Positions 55,525 to 64,000 are shown, counted from the first letter of the stretch. The stretch: DNA of 64,000 nucleotides from Salana multivorans (GCF_003751805.1 NZ_RKHQ01000001.1:806001-870000), one strand, 5' to 3'. The notes: a model not told the origin generated them from the letters alone. Translations and numbers: made by a program.

Positions 55525-56493
55525 TCACGCCATGAAGTCGGGGTGGTCACGCGCCCAGGCGAGGTAGTGCTCCAGCGCCCGCGGCATCCCGTAGGCGGCG
55601 CGATACCCGAGAGCCACCCCCCGCTCCAGCGACATCGGCGCGTTGTCGGCGAACATCCGCACGTTCGCGTCCGCCTCGTCGACCCGCACCCGCGCGCCCG
55701 GCAGGTGCTCCGAGAGCGCCAGCGACCACTCGAGGACCGACCAGACGAAGGGCGAGCTCACGTTGACGATCGCGTGGTCGAGCCGCGGCGCCGTGAGCGC
55801 CGCCACCACCGACTCCGCGACGTCGAGCGTGTAGACCCAGGCCTTGCGCCCTGCCCTCGGCAGAACGATCTCCCGGCCGGCCAGCGCGGCGGCGAGCGCC
55901 TGGAACGGGGCGCTGGTCGCGTCTCGAACCGCGGTCCGATGCTCCCAGGCGCCGAACACGTCACCGAGCCGGAGGCTGACCGCCTCGCGACCGCGCAGGT
56001 CAGCGACGCGCAGCACGGCGCTCTCCCCGGCCAGCTTCGTGATCTCGTAGAGGCTCTCCGGGCGTTCCTGACCGGTCTCCTCCACGAGCAGGTCCTCGCG
56101 CACCGACGCGCTCCCGTAGGCCGCGATGGACCCGAGGTGCACGAACCTGCCCTGGCAGGTGTCGTCGAAGGCCGTGAGCACGGTCGACGGACCGACGACG
56201 TTGACCGCGAGCGCCGTCGACGGGTCGTCGCGCTCGCGCTCGGGCCCCGGCGTGATCGCGGCGCCGTGCACGACCGAGTGGATCCTCCGGCTCGTCATGA
56301 CCTCCCGCAGGCGCCTCCCGTCGCGCACGTCGCCCTCGACGATCTCGACCGGACGCGCCATGCCCCCGATGGCCCGGGCCACCGGGGCCGACGGCGACGC
56401 GGCGTAGACGACCACGTCGAACCCCCGCGCCGCGAGCAGGTCGACGACGGCCAGCCCGACCGTTCCCGTCCCTCCCGTGACCATGACCCTCAT
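55525..56493 (-). CDS. NAD-dependent epimerase/dehydratase (extended SDR)
   Basis: 322 aa. VTGGTGTVGLAVVDLL binds NAD(P), VVHGAAITPGP and LGSIAAYG are core strands, SLYEITKLAGE gives the catalytic Tyr-x3-Lys, and RLGDVFGAWEHRT is typical of sugar-acid (uronate dehydrogenase-like) and epimerase enzymes. ATG 56493 overlaps the amidase stop as ATGA. Last gene of the catabolic set. Confidence 0.92.
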   Translation of the reverse strand: MRVMVTGGTGTVGLAVVDLLAARGFDVVVYAASPSAPVARAIGGMARPVEIVEGDVRDGRRLREVMTSRRIHSVVHGAAITPGPERERDDPSTALAVNVVGPSTVLTAFDDTCQGRFVHLGSIAAYGSASVREDLLVEETGQERPESLYEITKLAGESAVLRVADLRGREAVSLRLGDVFGAWEHRTAVRDATSAPFQALAAALAGREIVLPRAGRKAWVYTLDVAESVVAALTAPRLDHAIVNVSSPFVWSVLEWSLALSEHLPGARVRVDEADANVRMFADNAPMSLERGVALGYRAAYGMPRALEHYLAWARDHPDFMA

Positions 56494-57863
56494 CCGCGCG
56501 CTCCCTCCCGCCGGGACCCTGGCCCCGACGTCTCGATGTCCCCGGTGGCCGACGCGCTCGCGAGCATGCCCGCGACCTCCAGCAGCAGGTCCTCCCCACC
56601 CCGGGCCGCCACGAGCTGGACGCCGATCGGCCGTCCGTCGTCGAACGGCTCGACCGGTACCGACAGCGCCGCCCACCCGACGGCGTTGACCCAGTGGGTG
56701 AACGCGCCGAGGTCACCCGGGTCCGGCGAGGTGCCGTCGCTCAGCACCGGGTCGCCCCCGTCCGCCGGCCACGCCGCCGTGAGGGTGGTCGGGCACAGCA
56801 CGAGGTCGTGGTCCCACAGCCTCTCCTCGGCCTCCGCCCGCAGGTGCGCGACGGAGGTCAGCGCACGCAGGTAGTCGGCTCCGTCGACGTCGGCCGCCCG
56901 CGCCGCGGCCGCGAGCAGCCCGTCGTGCGCCGGGCCGGGGCCGGGGGCGTCGGCCAGCGCGGCGGCGATCCCGACGGCGGCCATGGTGTCCCACGCCTCG
57001 CGCAACCCGGACCAGGAGTAGGGAGCCGGCACCTCGCGCACGACCGCGCCGAGCGTCCGCAGCCGCTCGGCGACGGCGGCGACGCGGGCCAGCACGACCG
57101 GATCGACGCGCACCCGCTCGACCGAGGTGATGACGGCGACGCGCAGCCGACCCGGCCACGGCGCCACCCGGCGGGTCAGGAGCGAACCGGGGTCGCGGGG
57201 ATCGGGCCCGCGCATCGCCGAGAGCGCGGCGACCACCAGGTCGAGGTCGGCGGAGAGGATCCCGATCGTCTGGAACCCGGGGACGAGCTGGGGGAACCCG
57301 TTGACCCGGGGCACGACGCCCGCCGCGGTCCTGAGCCCGTACAGGCCCGTGAGGCTCGCCGGCGCCCGCGTCGAGCCGCCCGCGTCCGTCCCGAGCGCGA
57401 CGGGGACGATCCCGGCGGCGACGGCCGCGGCGGAGCCACCGGACGAGCCTCCCGGCGTCAGGCGCGGGTCGACGGGGTTGCGGGTCGTCCCGTAGGCAGC
57501 GCTCGACGTCGTCTGACCGACCGCCAGCTCGGGCATCGTCGTCGTCCCCACGAGCACCGCACCCGCCGCGTCCATCCGCTCCACGCAGACGTCCGAGCGC
57601 TCGGCACGGTGTCCGGCCCAGCACCTGCTCCCCCACGTGACGGGCGCACCGGCGACGAAGACGTTGTCCTTGACGGCGTACGGCACCCCGTCGAGCCGGC
57701 CGAGTCGGCTCCCGCTCGCCCGCCGGGCGTCCGAGCGCTCGGCGGCGGCGAGCGCCGGCTCGGGCAGGAGCCCAGCGAACGCGTTCACGTCCCGGCGTGC
57801 GGATGCGAGCCGCAGCGCCGTGAGCACGGCGGCAACGGCTCCGCCGTCCTGGTGCGTCGCCAT
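56490..57863 (-). CDS. Amidase signature family enzyme
   Basis: 457 aa. Catalytic Lys in PYAVKDNVF, the cis-Ser in PGGSSGGSAAAVAAG, and nucleophile Ser in LGTDAGGSTRAPAS complete the Ser-cisSer-Lys triad, which hydrolyses a carboxamide. Closest in style to AtzF/allophanate or indole-acetamide type amidases, but substrate not inferable. The TGATG overlap with the dehydrogenase gene shows coupling. Confidence 0.93.
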   Translation of the reverse strand: MATHQDGGAVAAVLTALRLASARRDVNAFAGLLPEPALAAAERSDARRASGSRLGRLDGVPYAVKDNVFVAGAPVTWGSRCWAGHRAERSDVCVERMDAAGAVLVGTTTMPELAVGQTTSSAAYGTTRNPVDPRLTPGGSSGGSAAAVAAGIVPVALGTDAGGSTRAPASLTGLYGLRTAAGVVPRVNGFPQLVPGFQTIGILSADLDLVVAALSAMRGPDPRDPGSLLTRRVAPWPGRLRVAVITSVERVRVDPVVLARVAAVAERLRTLGAVVREVPAPYSWSGLREAWDTMAAVGIAAALADAPGPGPAHDGLLAAAARAADVDGADYLRALTSVAHLRAEAEERLWDHDLVLCPTTLTAAWPADGGDPVLSDGTSPDPGDLGAFTHWVNAVGWAALSVPVEPFDDGRPIGVQLVAARGGEDLLLEVAGMLASASATGDIETSGPGSRREGARG

Positions 57864-58783
57864 CAGTAGCCCGCCGCCACGTCGACCAGCCCCCGTGGTC
57901 GGCGTCCCGCCGCGTACCGCTCGAGGTTCTCCACGATCCGGTCGGCGAAGAGCGGCACGTTCATCTCGTGCGTGTTCGCCGTGTGCGGGGTGATGAGCGC
58001 CAGCTCCTGCGACCAGAGGGGGTGCCCGTCGGGCAGCGGTTCCGGGTCCGTGACGTCGAGCCCCGCGCCCGCGATCGTGCCGGCGGCGAGGGCGTCGACG
58101 AGGTCGTCCGTCACGACCACGGCCCCGCGGCCGACGTTCACCAGGACGGAGCTCTCCTTCATCCGGGCGAGCAGATCGGCGTCGACCATCCCGCGGGTCG
58201 CGTCCGACAGCGGGACGGCCACGACGACGACGTCCGCGTCGCCGACGTGCTCGGCGACGCGGTCCGGTGCGATCGTCGCGTGCGCGAACGCGACCGGGTC
58301 CGGGGTGCGGCGGCAGACGGTGAGATGGACGCCGAACGGGACGAGCAGCGCGGCGAGCTCCCGCGCGATGCCGCCGCCCCCGATGACGAGCACGCGCGAG
58401 CCGAACAGCGTCCGCCCCCGCTTGACGCCCCAGGACTCCGCGCGGGCGCGCTCCCGGATCGAGCGCAGCAGGGCGAGGGTGAGCGTCAGAGCGTGCTCCG
58501 CGACCGGCCGCGCGTAGACCCCCTTCGCCGAGACCCACGTCAACGACGGGTCGAGCACGCCGGCGGCGAGGAACCTGTCCACCCCGGCGGACGGGAGCAT
58601 CACCCACTCGACCCGGGGGCAGCGCTCGAGGGTGCGGGCGAGCGCCTCCGGCTCACGGTGGATCGACCACACCAGCACGCGGGCGTGCGGGGCGTCGACG
58701 ACCTCGCCGCCGCCGGCCGCGATCGCTCGGCGGTACTCGGGGACGTCGGTCGGTGCCAGGTGCACCGGGACGGGTGGTGTCAT
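57863..58783 (-). CDS. D-isomer-specific 2-hydroxyacid dehydrogenase
   Basis: 306 aa. NAD-binding LVIGGGGIARELAALL, catalytic Arg region in VLVNVGRGAVV, Glu in DVTDPEPLPDGHPLW and His in TPHTANTHE. Reduces a 2-oxoacid or oxidises a D-2-hydroxyacid; GhrA/glyoxylate-reductase-like. GAGGAG nine bases before ATG. Separated from lacI by a 183-bp repeat-rich gap, so it may have its own promoter. Confidence 0.93.
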   Translation of the reverse strand: MTPPVPVHLAPTDVPEYRRAIAAGGGEVVDAPHARVLVWSIHREPEALARTLERCPRVEWVMLPSAGVDRFLAAGVLDPSLTWVSAKGVYARPVAEHALTLTLALLRSIRERARAESWGVKRGRTLFGSRVLVIGGGGIARELAALLVPFGVHLTVCRRTPDPVAFAHATIAPDRVAEHVGDADVVVVAVPLSDATRGMVDADLLARMKESSVLVNVGRGAVVVTDDLVDALAAGTIAGAGLDVTDPEPLPDGHPLWSQELALITPHTANTHEMNVPLFADRIVENLERYAAGRRPRGLVDVAAGY

Positions 58784-58816
58784 CGGTCGTTCTCCTCGTC
58801 GGGTGGTCGCCGGTGC

Positions 58817-58958
58817 GCGTTCGGCTCGCGCGAGGCACGCGTTCGGCTCGTGCGAGGCGCGCGTCGAACCGGACGCGCCGGCGGATGGGTCGGCCGGCGG
58901 GGCCGGCCGGTGGACACGAGGCGGTCGCGCCGCTCGTGCGAGGCGGTCGCGCCGCTCG
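58817..58958. repeat. Pairs of direct repeats with 22-bp period
   Basis: GCGTTCGGCTCG at 58817 and 58839 (period 22), and the 19-mer GAGGCGGTCGCGCCGCTCG at 58918-58936 and 58940-58958 (period 22). They fill the gap between lacI and the dehydrogenase gene. Confidence 0.65.
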
Positions 58959-58966
58959 GCGCCCGC

Positions 58967-60004
58967 CTAGTGCGCTCCGGACGGCAGCGTCGAGCGGCGC
59001 ACGACGAGCCTGGCCGGCAGCCGGGTCACCGTGCGCGACTCGACCGAACCGTCGATGTGGTCAAGGAGCAGCTCGGTGGCGCGTGCCCCGATGTCGCGGG
59101 TCGACTGGGAGATGGTGGTGAGCGGCGGCTCGGCCGAGCGAGCCCACTCGTCGTCGTCGAACCCCAGCAGCGAGATCTCGTCCGGGATCCGCAGCCCGCG
59201 CTCCTTCAGCCGGCTGTAGAGGCGGAGCATCATGACGCCGTGCCCCGCGAACAGGCACCTCCTGCGGCCACGAGGGTCGGCGAGGAACGCCTCGAGCTGG
59301 GCGTCGAGCTGGGCGTCGTCGCGCACGTCCGCCTCGTAGACCCGGGCCGAGACGGTCGCGTGCGGCGCGAACCGCGTGCGGAAGACGTCGGCCCGCTCGG
59401 CCCGCGAGGTCGTCGAGCCGATGACGTCGGTGAAGTAGGCGACGTCGTCGTAGCCGGCCTCGACCAGGTGCTCGACGGCGTCCTCGACGGCTCGGACGTT
59501 GTCGCTCCCGACCAGGTCCAGCTCCGCGTCCTGGATGTCCTGGTCCACCAGCACGATCGGCACCGGGCCCGCGGCGAGCTCGCGCACGACCTCGTCGTTG
59601 TGGCCCGTGGTGAAGATGAGCAGCCCGTCGATGCCGTACGAGCGCAGCACGTCGAGGTAGCGGCGCTCCTTGACCGGGTCGCGGTCGCTGTTGCAGACCA
59701 TGAGCATGTACCCGCGCTTCTCCGCGACGGACTCGGCTCCGCGCAGGACGCTGATCGCGAAGGGATTCGTGATGTCCGGGACGACGAAGCCGATCGTGAA
59801 GCTCTTGTCCTGCCGCAGGCCGCGGGCCAGCCGGCTCGGCCGGTAGCTGAGCTCGGCCACGGCCGCGTCGATGCGGGCCTTCGTCGCGGGCGACATCGAG
59901 CCGAACTGCTGGCTGAGGTAGCGCGACACGGTCGTGCGGGAGACCCCGGCGGCCGCTGCGACGTCCAGAATCGTCGCGACCCGTTGGGCATCGCCCTTCG
60001 CCAT
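58967..60004 (-). CDS. LacI-family transcriptional regulator
   Basis: 345 aa. N-terminal helix-turn-helix TILDVAAAAGVSRTTVSRYL and hinge helix PSRLARGLRQ, then a periplasmic-binding-protein fold (SFTIGFVVPDITNPFAISVL, GIDGLLIFTTG, LLGFDDDEWARSAEPPLTTI). Lies within the catabolic set, 36 bp after the cyclase gene, so it probably senses that pathway's substrate. No clear LacI palindrome is seen in the parts of the operon present; the transporter promoter lies beyond the window. Confidence 0.95.
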   Translation of the reverse strand: MAKGDAQRVATILDVAAAAGVSRTTVSRYLSQQFGSMSPATKARIDAAVAELSYRPSRLARGLRQDKSFTIGFVVPDITNPFAISVLRGAESVAEKRGYMLMVCNSDRDPVKERRYLDVLRSYGIDGLLIFTTGHNDEVVRELAAGPVPIVLVDQDIQDAELDLVGSDNVRAVEDAVEHLVEAGYDDVAYFTDVIGSTTSRAERADVFRTRFAPHATVSARVYEADVRDDAQLDAQLEAFLADPRGRRRCLFAGHGVMMLRLYSRLKERGLRIPDEISLLGFDDDEWARSAEPPLTTISQSTRDIGARATELLLDHIDGSVESRTVTRLPARLVVRRSTLPSGAH

Positions 60005-60040
60005 CAGAACTCCCCTCCGCTCACCTTCACCACTCCCCTT

Positions 60041-60742
60041 CTACTCCTCGACGATGGCAAAAGCACGCACCGGCGAACCGGTGCCCGCGTCGAGACGCAG
60101 CGGCACGCCGTAGAAGACGAACTCGCCCTTTCCGACGAGCTCCTCGAGGTTGACCAGCCACTCGTAGTGGGTGATCCCGCGGTCGCGGCACACACGGTGG
60201 CTGGGGAAGAGGTTCGTGGACATGATGTCGGTCGACGGACCCTCCACGCCGTGGATGACCGAGCCGTGGTCGGCCAGCCAGTGCGTCGCCTCGACCGAGA
60301 GACCGGGGTTCACGTCGAACAGGTGGGGGTCCGGGTAGTGCCGGCGGTGGAAGCCCGTGTTGAGCAGGACGATGTGCCCGTCGACCGTGATGCCCGTCCG
60401 GCGCTGCGCCTCCTCGAGGTCCTCGACGGTGATCTCCCCCAGGTCCGGCACGTGGGTCATGTCGAAGCAGACCGCCTTCCCGAAGAACATCTCCAGCGGC
60501 ATCCGATCGATCGTCAGACCGTTCGGGTTCATGTGGAAGAAGGCGTCGACGTGGGTCCCCGTGTGCTCCACCATCCCGAGGTACTTCCACGACGAGGTGT
60601 GGGGGTCATCGGGGGTTCCCGACCCCATCGCCAGGCTGGACTCGTGGGTCTGCAGCGTGACGTACACCGGGCGCTGGAACGCGGCCTGCACCGGCATGTT
60701 GTCGCTGATGGTGAGAGTGAGGTCGACGATCCTCTGGGCCAT
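60041..60742 (-). CDS. Cyclase-family hydrolase (kynurenine formamidase-like)
   Basis: 233 aa, PF04199 fold. Metal-binding motif EHTGTHVDAFFHMN matches HxGTHxDxPxH with Pro-to-Phe change, then IVLLNTGFHRRHY and GVEGPSTDIM. These manganese or zinc enzymes open cyclic or formyl amides (kynurenine formamidase, isatin hydrolase). An AAGGAC site precedes ATG 60742. A strong hairpin separates it from the binding-protein gene. Confidence 0.92.
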   Translation of the reverse strand: MAQRIVDLTLTISDNMPVQAAFQRPVYVTLQTHESSLAMGSGTPDDPHTSSWKYLGMVEHTGTHVDAFFHMNPNGLTIDRMPLEMFFGKAVCFDMTHVPDLGEITVEDLEEAQRRTGITVDGHIVLLNTGFHRRHYPDPHLFDVNPGLSVEATHWLADHGSVIHGVEGPSTDIMSTNLFPSHRVCRDRGITHYEWLVNLEELVGKGEFVFYGVPLRLDAGTGSPVRAFAIVEE

Positions 60743-60788
60743 TCTTCTGTGTCCTTCCGAGACGGGGCGGTGGGGAGACGGGGCTGCG

Positions 60789-60824
60789 GCGGGGGCGGGG
60801 CGGGTGATGCCGCCCCGCCCCCGC
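60789..60824 (-). terminator. Intra-operon hairpin after the binding-protein gene
   Basis: Perfect 15-bp arms GCGGGGGCGGGGCGG/CCGCCCCGCCCCCGC with a GTGATG loop, ten bases after the SBP stop. Likely reduces read-through or protects the upstream mRNA, giving more binding protein than enzyme. Confidence 0.75.
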
Positions 60825-60833
60825 TCGCTCCGC

Positions 60834-61838
60834 CTACGTGCGGGCGGGCTTGAGGACCTGCTGGACGTCCTTGTCGTCGATGTTCGTCGCGTCGACGAAC
60901 GCGGCGGGGACGTCGACGACGGCGTCGACGCTCTCCCCCCGGATGGCCTTGATGGCATTCGTCACGCCCGCGAACCCGATGCCGGCCGGGTCCTGGGTCA
61001 CCGTGCCGCTGACGACTCCGTCGCGGATCGCCTGGAGGATGTCGTCCGAGCTGTCGAAGCCGACCACGACCACCTCACCCGCCTTGTCGGCACCGCTCAC
61101 GCCGAGCGAGACACCGACGGTCGTGCCCTCGTTGGTGGCGAAGATCCCCTTGATCCCCGGGTGGGAGGAGAAGATGTCCTGCGTGATGTTGAGGGCCTTG
61201 TTCCGGTCGCCCTCGCTGAAGAAGGTGTTGAGCAGCGAGTAGCCGTCCTTCTCGATCTGGGACGTGAAGCCCTCCTCGCGGGCCATGCCCTGGACCGAGC
61301 CGGCGACCTCGTTGACGACGGCGACCTCGCCGGGCTCACCGATGAGCTCGGCCATGTTCTGCGCCGCGAGGGCGCCCGCGGCGACGTTGTCGGTCGAGAC
61401 GGTCGAGCGCGGGACGTCGGAGTTGAGCTGGCCGTCGATGATGACGACCGGGATGCCGGCGGCGTCGGCCCGCTCCAGCGCGGGCACGAGCGCGTCCGGG
61501 TCGACCGGGGAGATGACGATGGCCTCGACGCCGCGGGTGATGAAGTCCTCGACGATCTTCACCTGGCCCTCGGAGTCCGTGTCGGTCGCCGTGCCCTGGA
61601 ACGCGATCGTGTACCCGTTCTCCTTGGCGGCGTTCTCCGCGCCGATCTGGACCGAGGTCCAGTAGTCGTAGAGCGTCGACTTCGGGATGACGCCGATGAC
61701 GCCGCCCTCGGCTGGGGCGTCCGTGCTGGTCTGGCCATCGGTGGTGGCGTCGGTGCCGCCCCCGGTGGTCCCACCACCACAGGCAGCGAGCAACAGCGCA
61801 CAGGCGCCGACGGTGGCCAGCGACAGGAGCTTCTTCAT
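60834..61838 (-). CDS. Sugar-type ABC transporter substrate-binding lipoprotein (RbsB-like)
   Basis: 334 aa. Lipobox LLLAAC after a short hydrophobic segment, Gly/Thr-rich spacer, then a type I periplasmic-binding fold: GVIGVIPKSTLYDYW, IVISPVDPDALVPALERA, DGQLNSDVPRSTVSTDN, IFATNEGTTVGVSL, VGFDSSDDILQAI and TVTQDPAGIGFAG. Belongs to the ribose/galactofuranose cluster. AAGGAAG precedes ATG 61838. Confidence 0.94.
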   Translation of the reverse strand: MKKLLSLATVGACALLLAACGGGTTGGGTDATTDGQTSTDAPAEGGVIGVIPKSTLYDYWTSVQIGAENAAKENGYTIAFQGTATDTDSEGQVKIVEDFITRGVEAIVISPVDPDALVPALERADAAGIPVVIIDGQLNSDVPRSTVSTDNVAAGALAAQNMAELIGEPGEVAVVNEVAGSVQGMAREEGFTSQIEKDGYSLLNTFFSEGDRNKALNITQDIFSSHPGIKGIFATNEGTTVGVSLGVSGADKAGEVVVVGFDSSDDILQAIRDGVVSGTVTQDPAGIGFAGVTNAIKAIRGESVDAVVDVPAAFVDATNIDDKDVQQVLKPART

Positions 61839-61902
61839 GGTGGACTTCCTTTCGTGGGTACTGCTCGGACCGACGTGACGGCGACGGGCGTCGCGCCTCT
61901 CG

Positions 61903-62871
61903 TCAGCGGGTGCGCCGGCGGCGCAGGGCATCGAGCCAGACGGCCGCGATGATGACGACGCCGATGGCGATCTGCTGCCAGTAGTAGGAGACGCCGAGGA
62001 GGTTGAGACCGTTGCGCAGGACGCCCATGACGAGGGCGCCGATGAGGGTCCCCCCGATGCCGCCGACGCCACCGGAGAGGCTGGCTCCGCCGATGACGGT
62101 CGCGGCGATCGAGTCGAGCTCGTAGCCCTCGCCTGCGGTGGGAGCGGCCGAGACGAGGCGCGAGGTGAGGATCACGCCGGCGATCGCTGAGAGCAGGCCG
62201 CTGACCGCGTAGACGCCGATCTTGATCCTCGGCACGTGGAGGCCGGACAGGAACGCGGTCTTCTCGTTGCTGCCGATGGCGAAGACCCCGCGACCGAACC
62301 GGCTCTTGAGCAGGACCCATCCGACGACGGCGCACAGCACGAGCATGAGAACGGCCGGGAACGGGATCCCGAGGACCGACCCGTTGCCGAGCCAGGAGAA
62401 GGCCCGTGGCAGGCCGGACACGGGCGAGCCGTTGGTCATGACCAGGACGGCACCGCGGGCGATCCCCAGCATGCCGAGCGTCGCGATGAACGGTGGGATC
62501 TTCCCGTAGGCGATGAGGACGCCGTTGAGCGCTCCGACGAACGTCCCGCCGAGGAGCCCGACGAGGATCGCGAGGGGGATCGGCACCTCGGCCCTGAGCA
62601 GGTCGGCGGTCAGCACGCCGGCGAGCGCGGCGATCGCGCCGACCGAGAGGTCGATGCCGCCGGTGATGATGACGTACGTCTGGCCGATCGCGATGATGGC
62701 GATGACGGACGTCTGCGTCGCGATGTTGAGCAGGTTGTTGACCTGCAGGAACGGGGGCGAGCTCACGGCGAACCCGATGATCAGGACGACCAGGCCGGCA
62801 ACGGCGCCGAGACGCTGGAGCTGGAGGCCGCGACGGGTCTGCCTCGGACGGGCGGTTGGCTCGGTGGTCAC
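61903..62871 (-). CDS. ABC transporter permease (RbsC-like)
   Basis: 322 aa with about nine to ten helices. GQTYVIITGGIDLSVGAIAAL is the family signature near the N-terminus, IPPFIATLGMLGIARGAV and the EAA-like GGASLSGGVGGIGGTLIGAL follow. GTG 62871 starts three bases after the ATPase stop, and the gene is followed by the binding-protein gene. Confidence 0.95.
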   Translation of the reverse strand: MTTEPTARPRQTRRGLQLQRLGAVAGLVVLIIGFAVSSPPFLQVNNLLNIATQTSVIAIIAIGQTYVIITGGIDLSVGAIAALAGVLTADLLRAEVPIPLAILVGLLGGTFVGALNGVLIAYGKIPPFIATLGMLGIARGAVLVMTNGSPVSGLPRAFSWLGNGSVLGIPFPAVLMLVLCAVVGWVLLKSRFGRGVFAIGSNEKTAFLSGLHVPRIKIGVYAVSGLLSAIAGVILTSRLVSAAPTAGEGYELDSIAATVIGGASLSGGVGGIGGTLIGALVMGVLRNGLNLLGVSYYWQQIAIGVVIIAAVWLDALRRRRTR

Positions 62872-62874
62872 GGG

Positions 62875-64000
62875 TCAGCTCCCAAGGTGGTTCATGGCGT
62901 ACTGGGTGATTTCCTGCTGGGAGGTCTCGGCGGTCAGCAGGTCCGCGGTGATCCGGCCCTCGGCCATCACGAGGATCCGGTCGGTGATGCCGAGCACCTC
63001 GGGCAGCTCGGAGGAGATGACGATCACCGTCATGCCCTCGCGAACGAGCGCGAGGATCAGCTCGTAGATCTCGTACTTGGCCCCGACGTCGATCCCTCGG
63101 GTCGGCTCGTCGAAGATCAGGACCTCGGCGCGCGTGCACAGCCACTTCGCCAGGACGACCTTCTGCTGGTTGCCGCCGCTCAGCGTGCCCGCCTCCTGGC
63201 CGAGGCCGGCGACCTTGATCCGCAGGCGCGACACGAGCTCGCCCGCCGCCTCGCGGGCGGCCCGCTCGGCGACGAACCCGCCGCGCGTGAACCTCGGGTA
63301 GCTCGCCAGCAGGATGTTCTGCTCGATGCCCAGCTCGAGCATGAGGCCGTCGTTCTTCCGGTCCTCCGTCACGTATCCGATGCCGTGGGCGATGGCCTGG
63401 TGCGGGGCACGGATGGTCACGGGTCGGCCGTGCAGGAGAACGGTTCCGGACGCGCGCGGGTCGGCCCCGAAGACGGCGCGGGCCAGCTCGGTGCGCCCGG
63501 CGCCGACCAGCCCGGCGATGCCGAGCACCTGCCCCCGATAAGCGGTGAAGGAGATGTCCCGGAGCAGCGACGTCGACAGGCCGCGCACCTCGAGCGTCGG
63601 CTCGCCCACGTCCAGCGCGAGGCGCGCTGGGTACTGGTTGGTGATCTCCCGCCCGACCATCTCGCGGATGAGGTCGTCCATGTGCAGGTCGGCGAACCGG
63701 TGCTCCGCGACGAAGGCGCCGTCCCGCATGACGGTGACGCGGTCGACGATGCGTGCGAGCTCGCTCATCCGGTGGGAGATGTAGGCGATGGCGACTCCGT
63801 TCGAGCGCAGGTCGCGGATGACCGCGAAGAGCGCGTCGATCTCGGAGTCCGTGAGAGCTGCCGTCGGCTCGTCGAGGATCAGCACGTCGCAGTCGTGGGA
63901 GAGCGCCTTGGCGATCTCGACCATCTGCTGCTCCGCCACGCTCAGGTCCCGCACGAGACGACCGGGATCGACCGGGACGCCGATCCGGGCGAACAGCTCC
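62875..64000 (-). CDS. ABC transporter ATPase (RbsA-like), 5' end beyond window
   Basis: About 375 C-terminal residues are present. First ABC domain from its signature part onward (LSVAEQQMVEIAKAL, Walker B VLILDEPTAALT, SHRM), then the second with degenerate Walker A GLVGAGRTELARAVFG, YVTEDRKNDGLM, signature LSGGNQQKVVLAKWL and Walker B VLIFDEPTRGIDVGAKYEIY. The tandem layout is that of sugar importers of the ribose/xylose class. Confidence 0.94.
   Translation of the reverse strand, partial: ELFARIGVPVDPGRLVRDLSVAEQQMVEIAKALSHDCDVLILDEPTAALTDSEIDALFAVIRDLRSNGVAIAYISHRMSELARIVDRVTVMRDGAFVAEHRFADLHMDDLIREMVGREITNQYPARLALDVGEPTLEVRGLSTSLLRDISFTAYRGQVLGIAGLVGAGRTELARAVFGADPRASGTVLLHGRPVTIRAPHQAIAHGIGYVTEDRKNDGLMLELGIEQNILLASYPRFTRGGFVAERAAREAAGELVSRLRIKVAGLGQEAGTLSGGNQQKVVLAKWLCTRAEVLIFDEPTRGIDVGAKYEIYELILALVREGMTVIVISSELPEVLGITDRILVMAEGRITADLLTAETSQQEITQYAMNHLGS

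Overview
The window is high-GC DNA (roughly 73% by eye) with GTG and ATG starts, a WhiB protein, a Crp/GlxR-type regulator, a WXG100/FtsK secretion locus and a Tad pilus locus. It therefore comes from an actinobacterium, most likely Micrococcales and plausibly of the Cellulomonadaceae/Promicromonosporaceae kind. I see no prophage, insertion sequence, CRISPR array or integrase, so it reads as chromosomal.

Layout. 1-9826: end of a PfkB sugar kinase, an alpha/beta hydrolase, two small conserved proteins (one with a RAMA-like C-terminus), a large FAD/Fe-S D-lactate-dehydrogenase-type enzyme, an ECF sigma factor with its probable membrane anti-sigma protein and a lipoprotein, and a class I glutamine amidotransferase. 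9827-13589: tRNA-Thr(CGT), an inverted-repeat element, an unknown ORF, a GNAT acetyltransferase, an NAD(P)-binding SDR preceded by a perfect CRP/GlxR-type palindrome, and an array of five 51-bp tandem repeats. 13590-18969: a translationally coupled Tad/Flp pilus operon (CpaE-like Ssd, TadA, TadB, TadC, DUF4244 pilin-like, two TadE-like proteins). 19253-26321: two membrane proteins, acetyl-CoA synthetase with a CRP-like site at its promoter, a multi-spanning permease-like protein and an MprF-like aminoacyl-lipid synthase. 26481-35423: a secreted esterase and a block with the gene order of the mycobacterial ephE-nth-crp-ridA-DUF4177-whiB4-ponA2-metallophosphatase neighbourhood, then methylglyoxal synthase. 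35716: tRNA-Pro(CGG).

35948-54474 is the most interesting region. It holds a receptor Ser/Thr kinase with an extracellular FN3-like domain, convergent to a ten-gene type VII-secretion-like locus. That locus encodes a WXG-headed effector candidate, an FHA protein, two WXG100 proteins, a WXG/Gly-Ser-rich protein, a UBL-FHA-FtsK ATPase, a giant membrane-anchored FN3 protein, a MoxR ATPase, a DUF58 protein and a transglutaminase-like membrane protein whose catalytic Cys and His are replaced. Five consecutive genes are joined by four 4-nt stop/start overlaps. Three transcription units carry the same 17-bp element at a near-constant distance (33, 33 and 32 nt) from a TANNNT -10 box.

54575-64000: a formate/nitrite-family channel, then a catabolic gene set in one direction (RbsA-, RbsC- and RbsB-like transporter, cyclase-family hydrolase, LacI regulator, D-2-hydroxyacid dehydrogenase, amidase, NAD-epimerase) whose substrate I cannot name.

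A cross-cutting feature is that at least seven genes have a TANNNT hexamer exactly 6-7 nt before the start codon and, with one partial exception, no Shine-Dalgarno, which points to widespread leaderless transcription.
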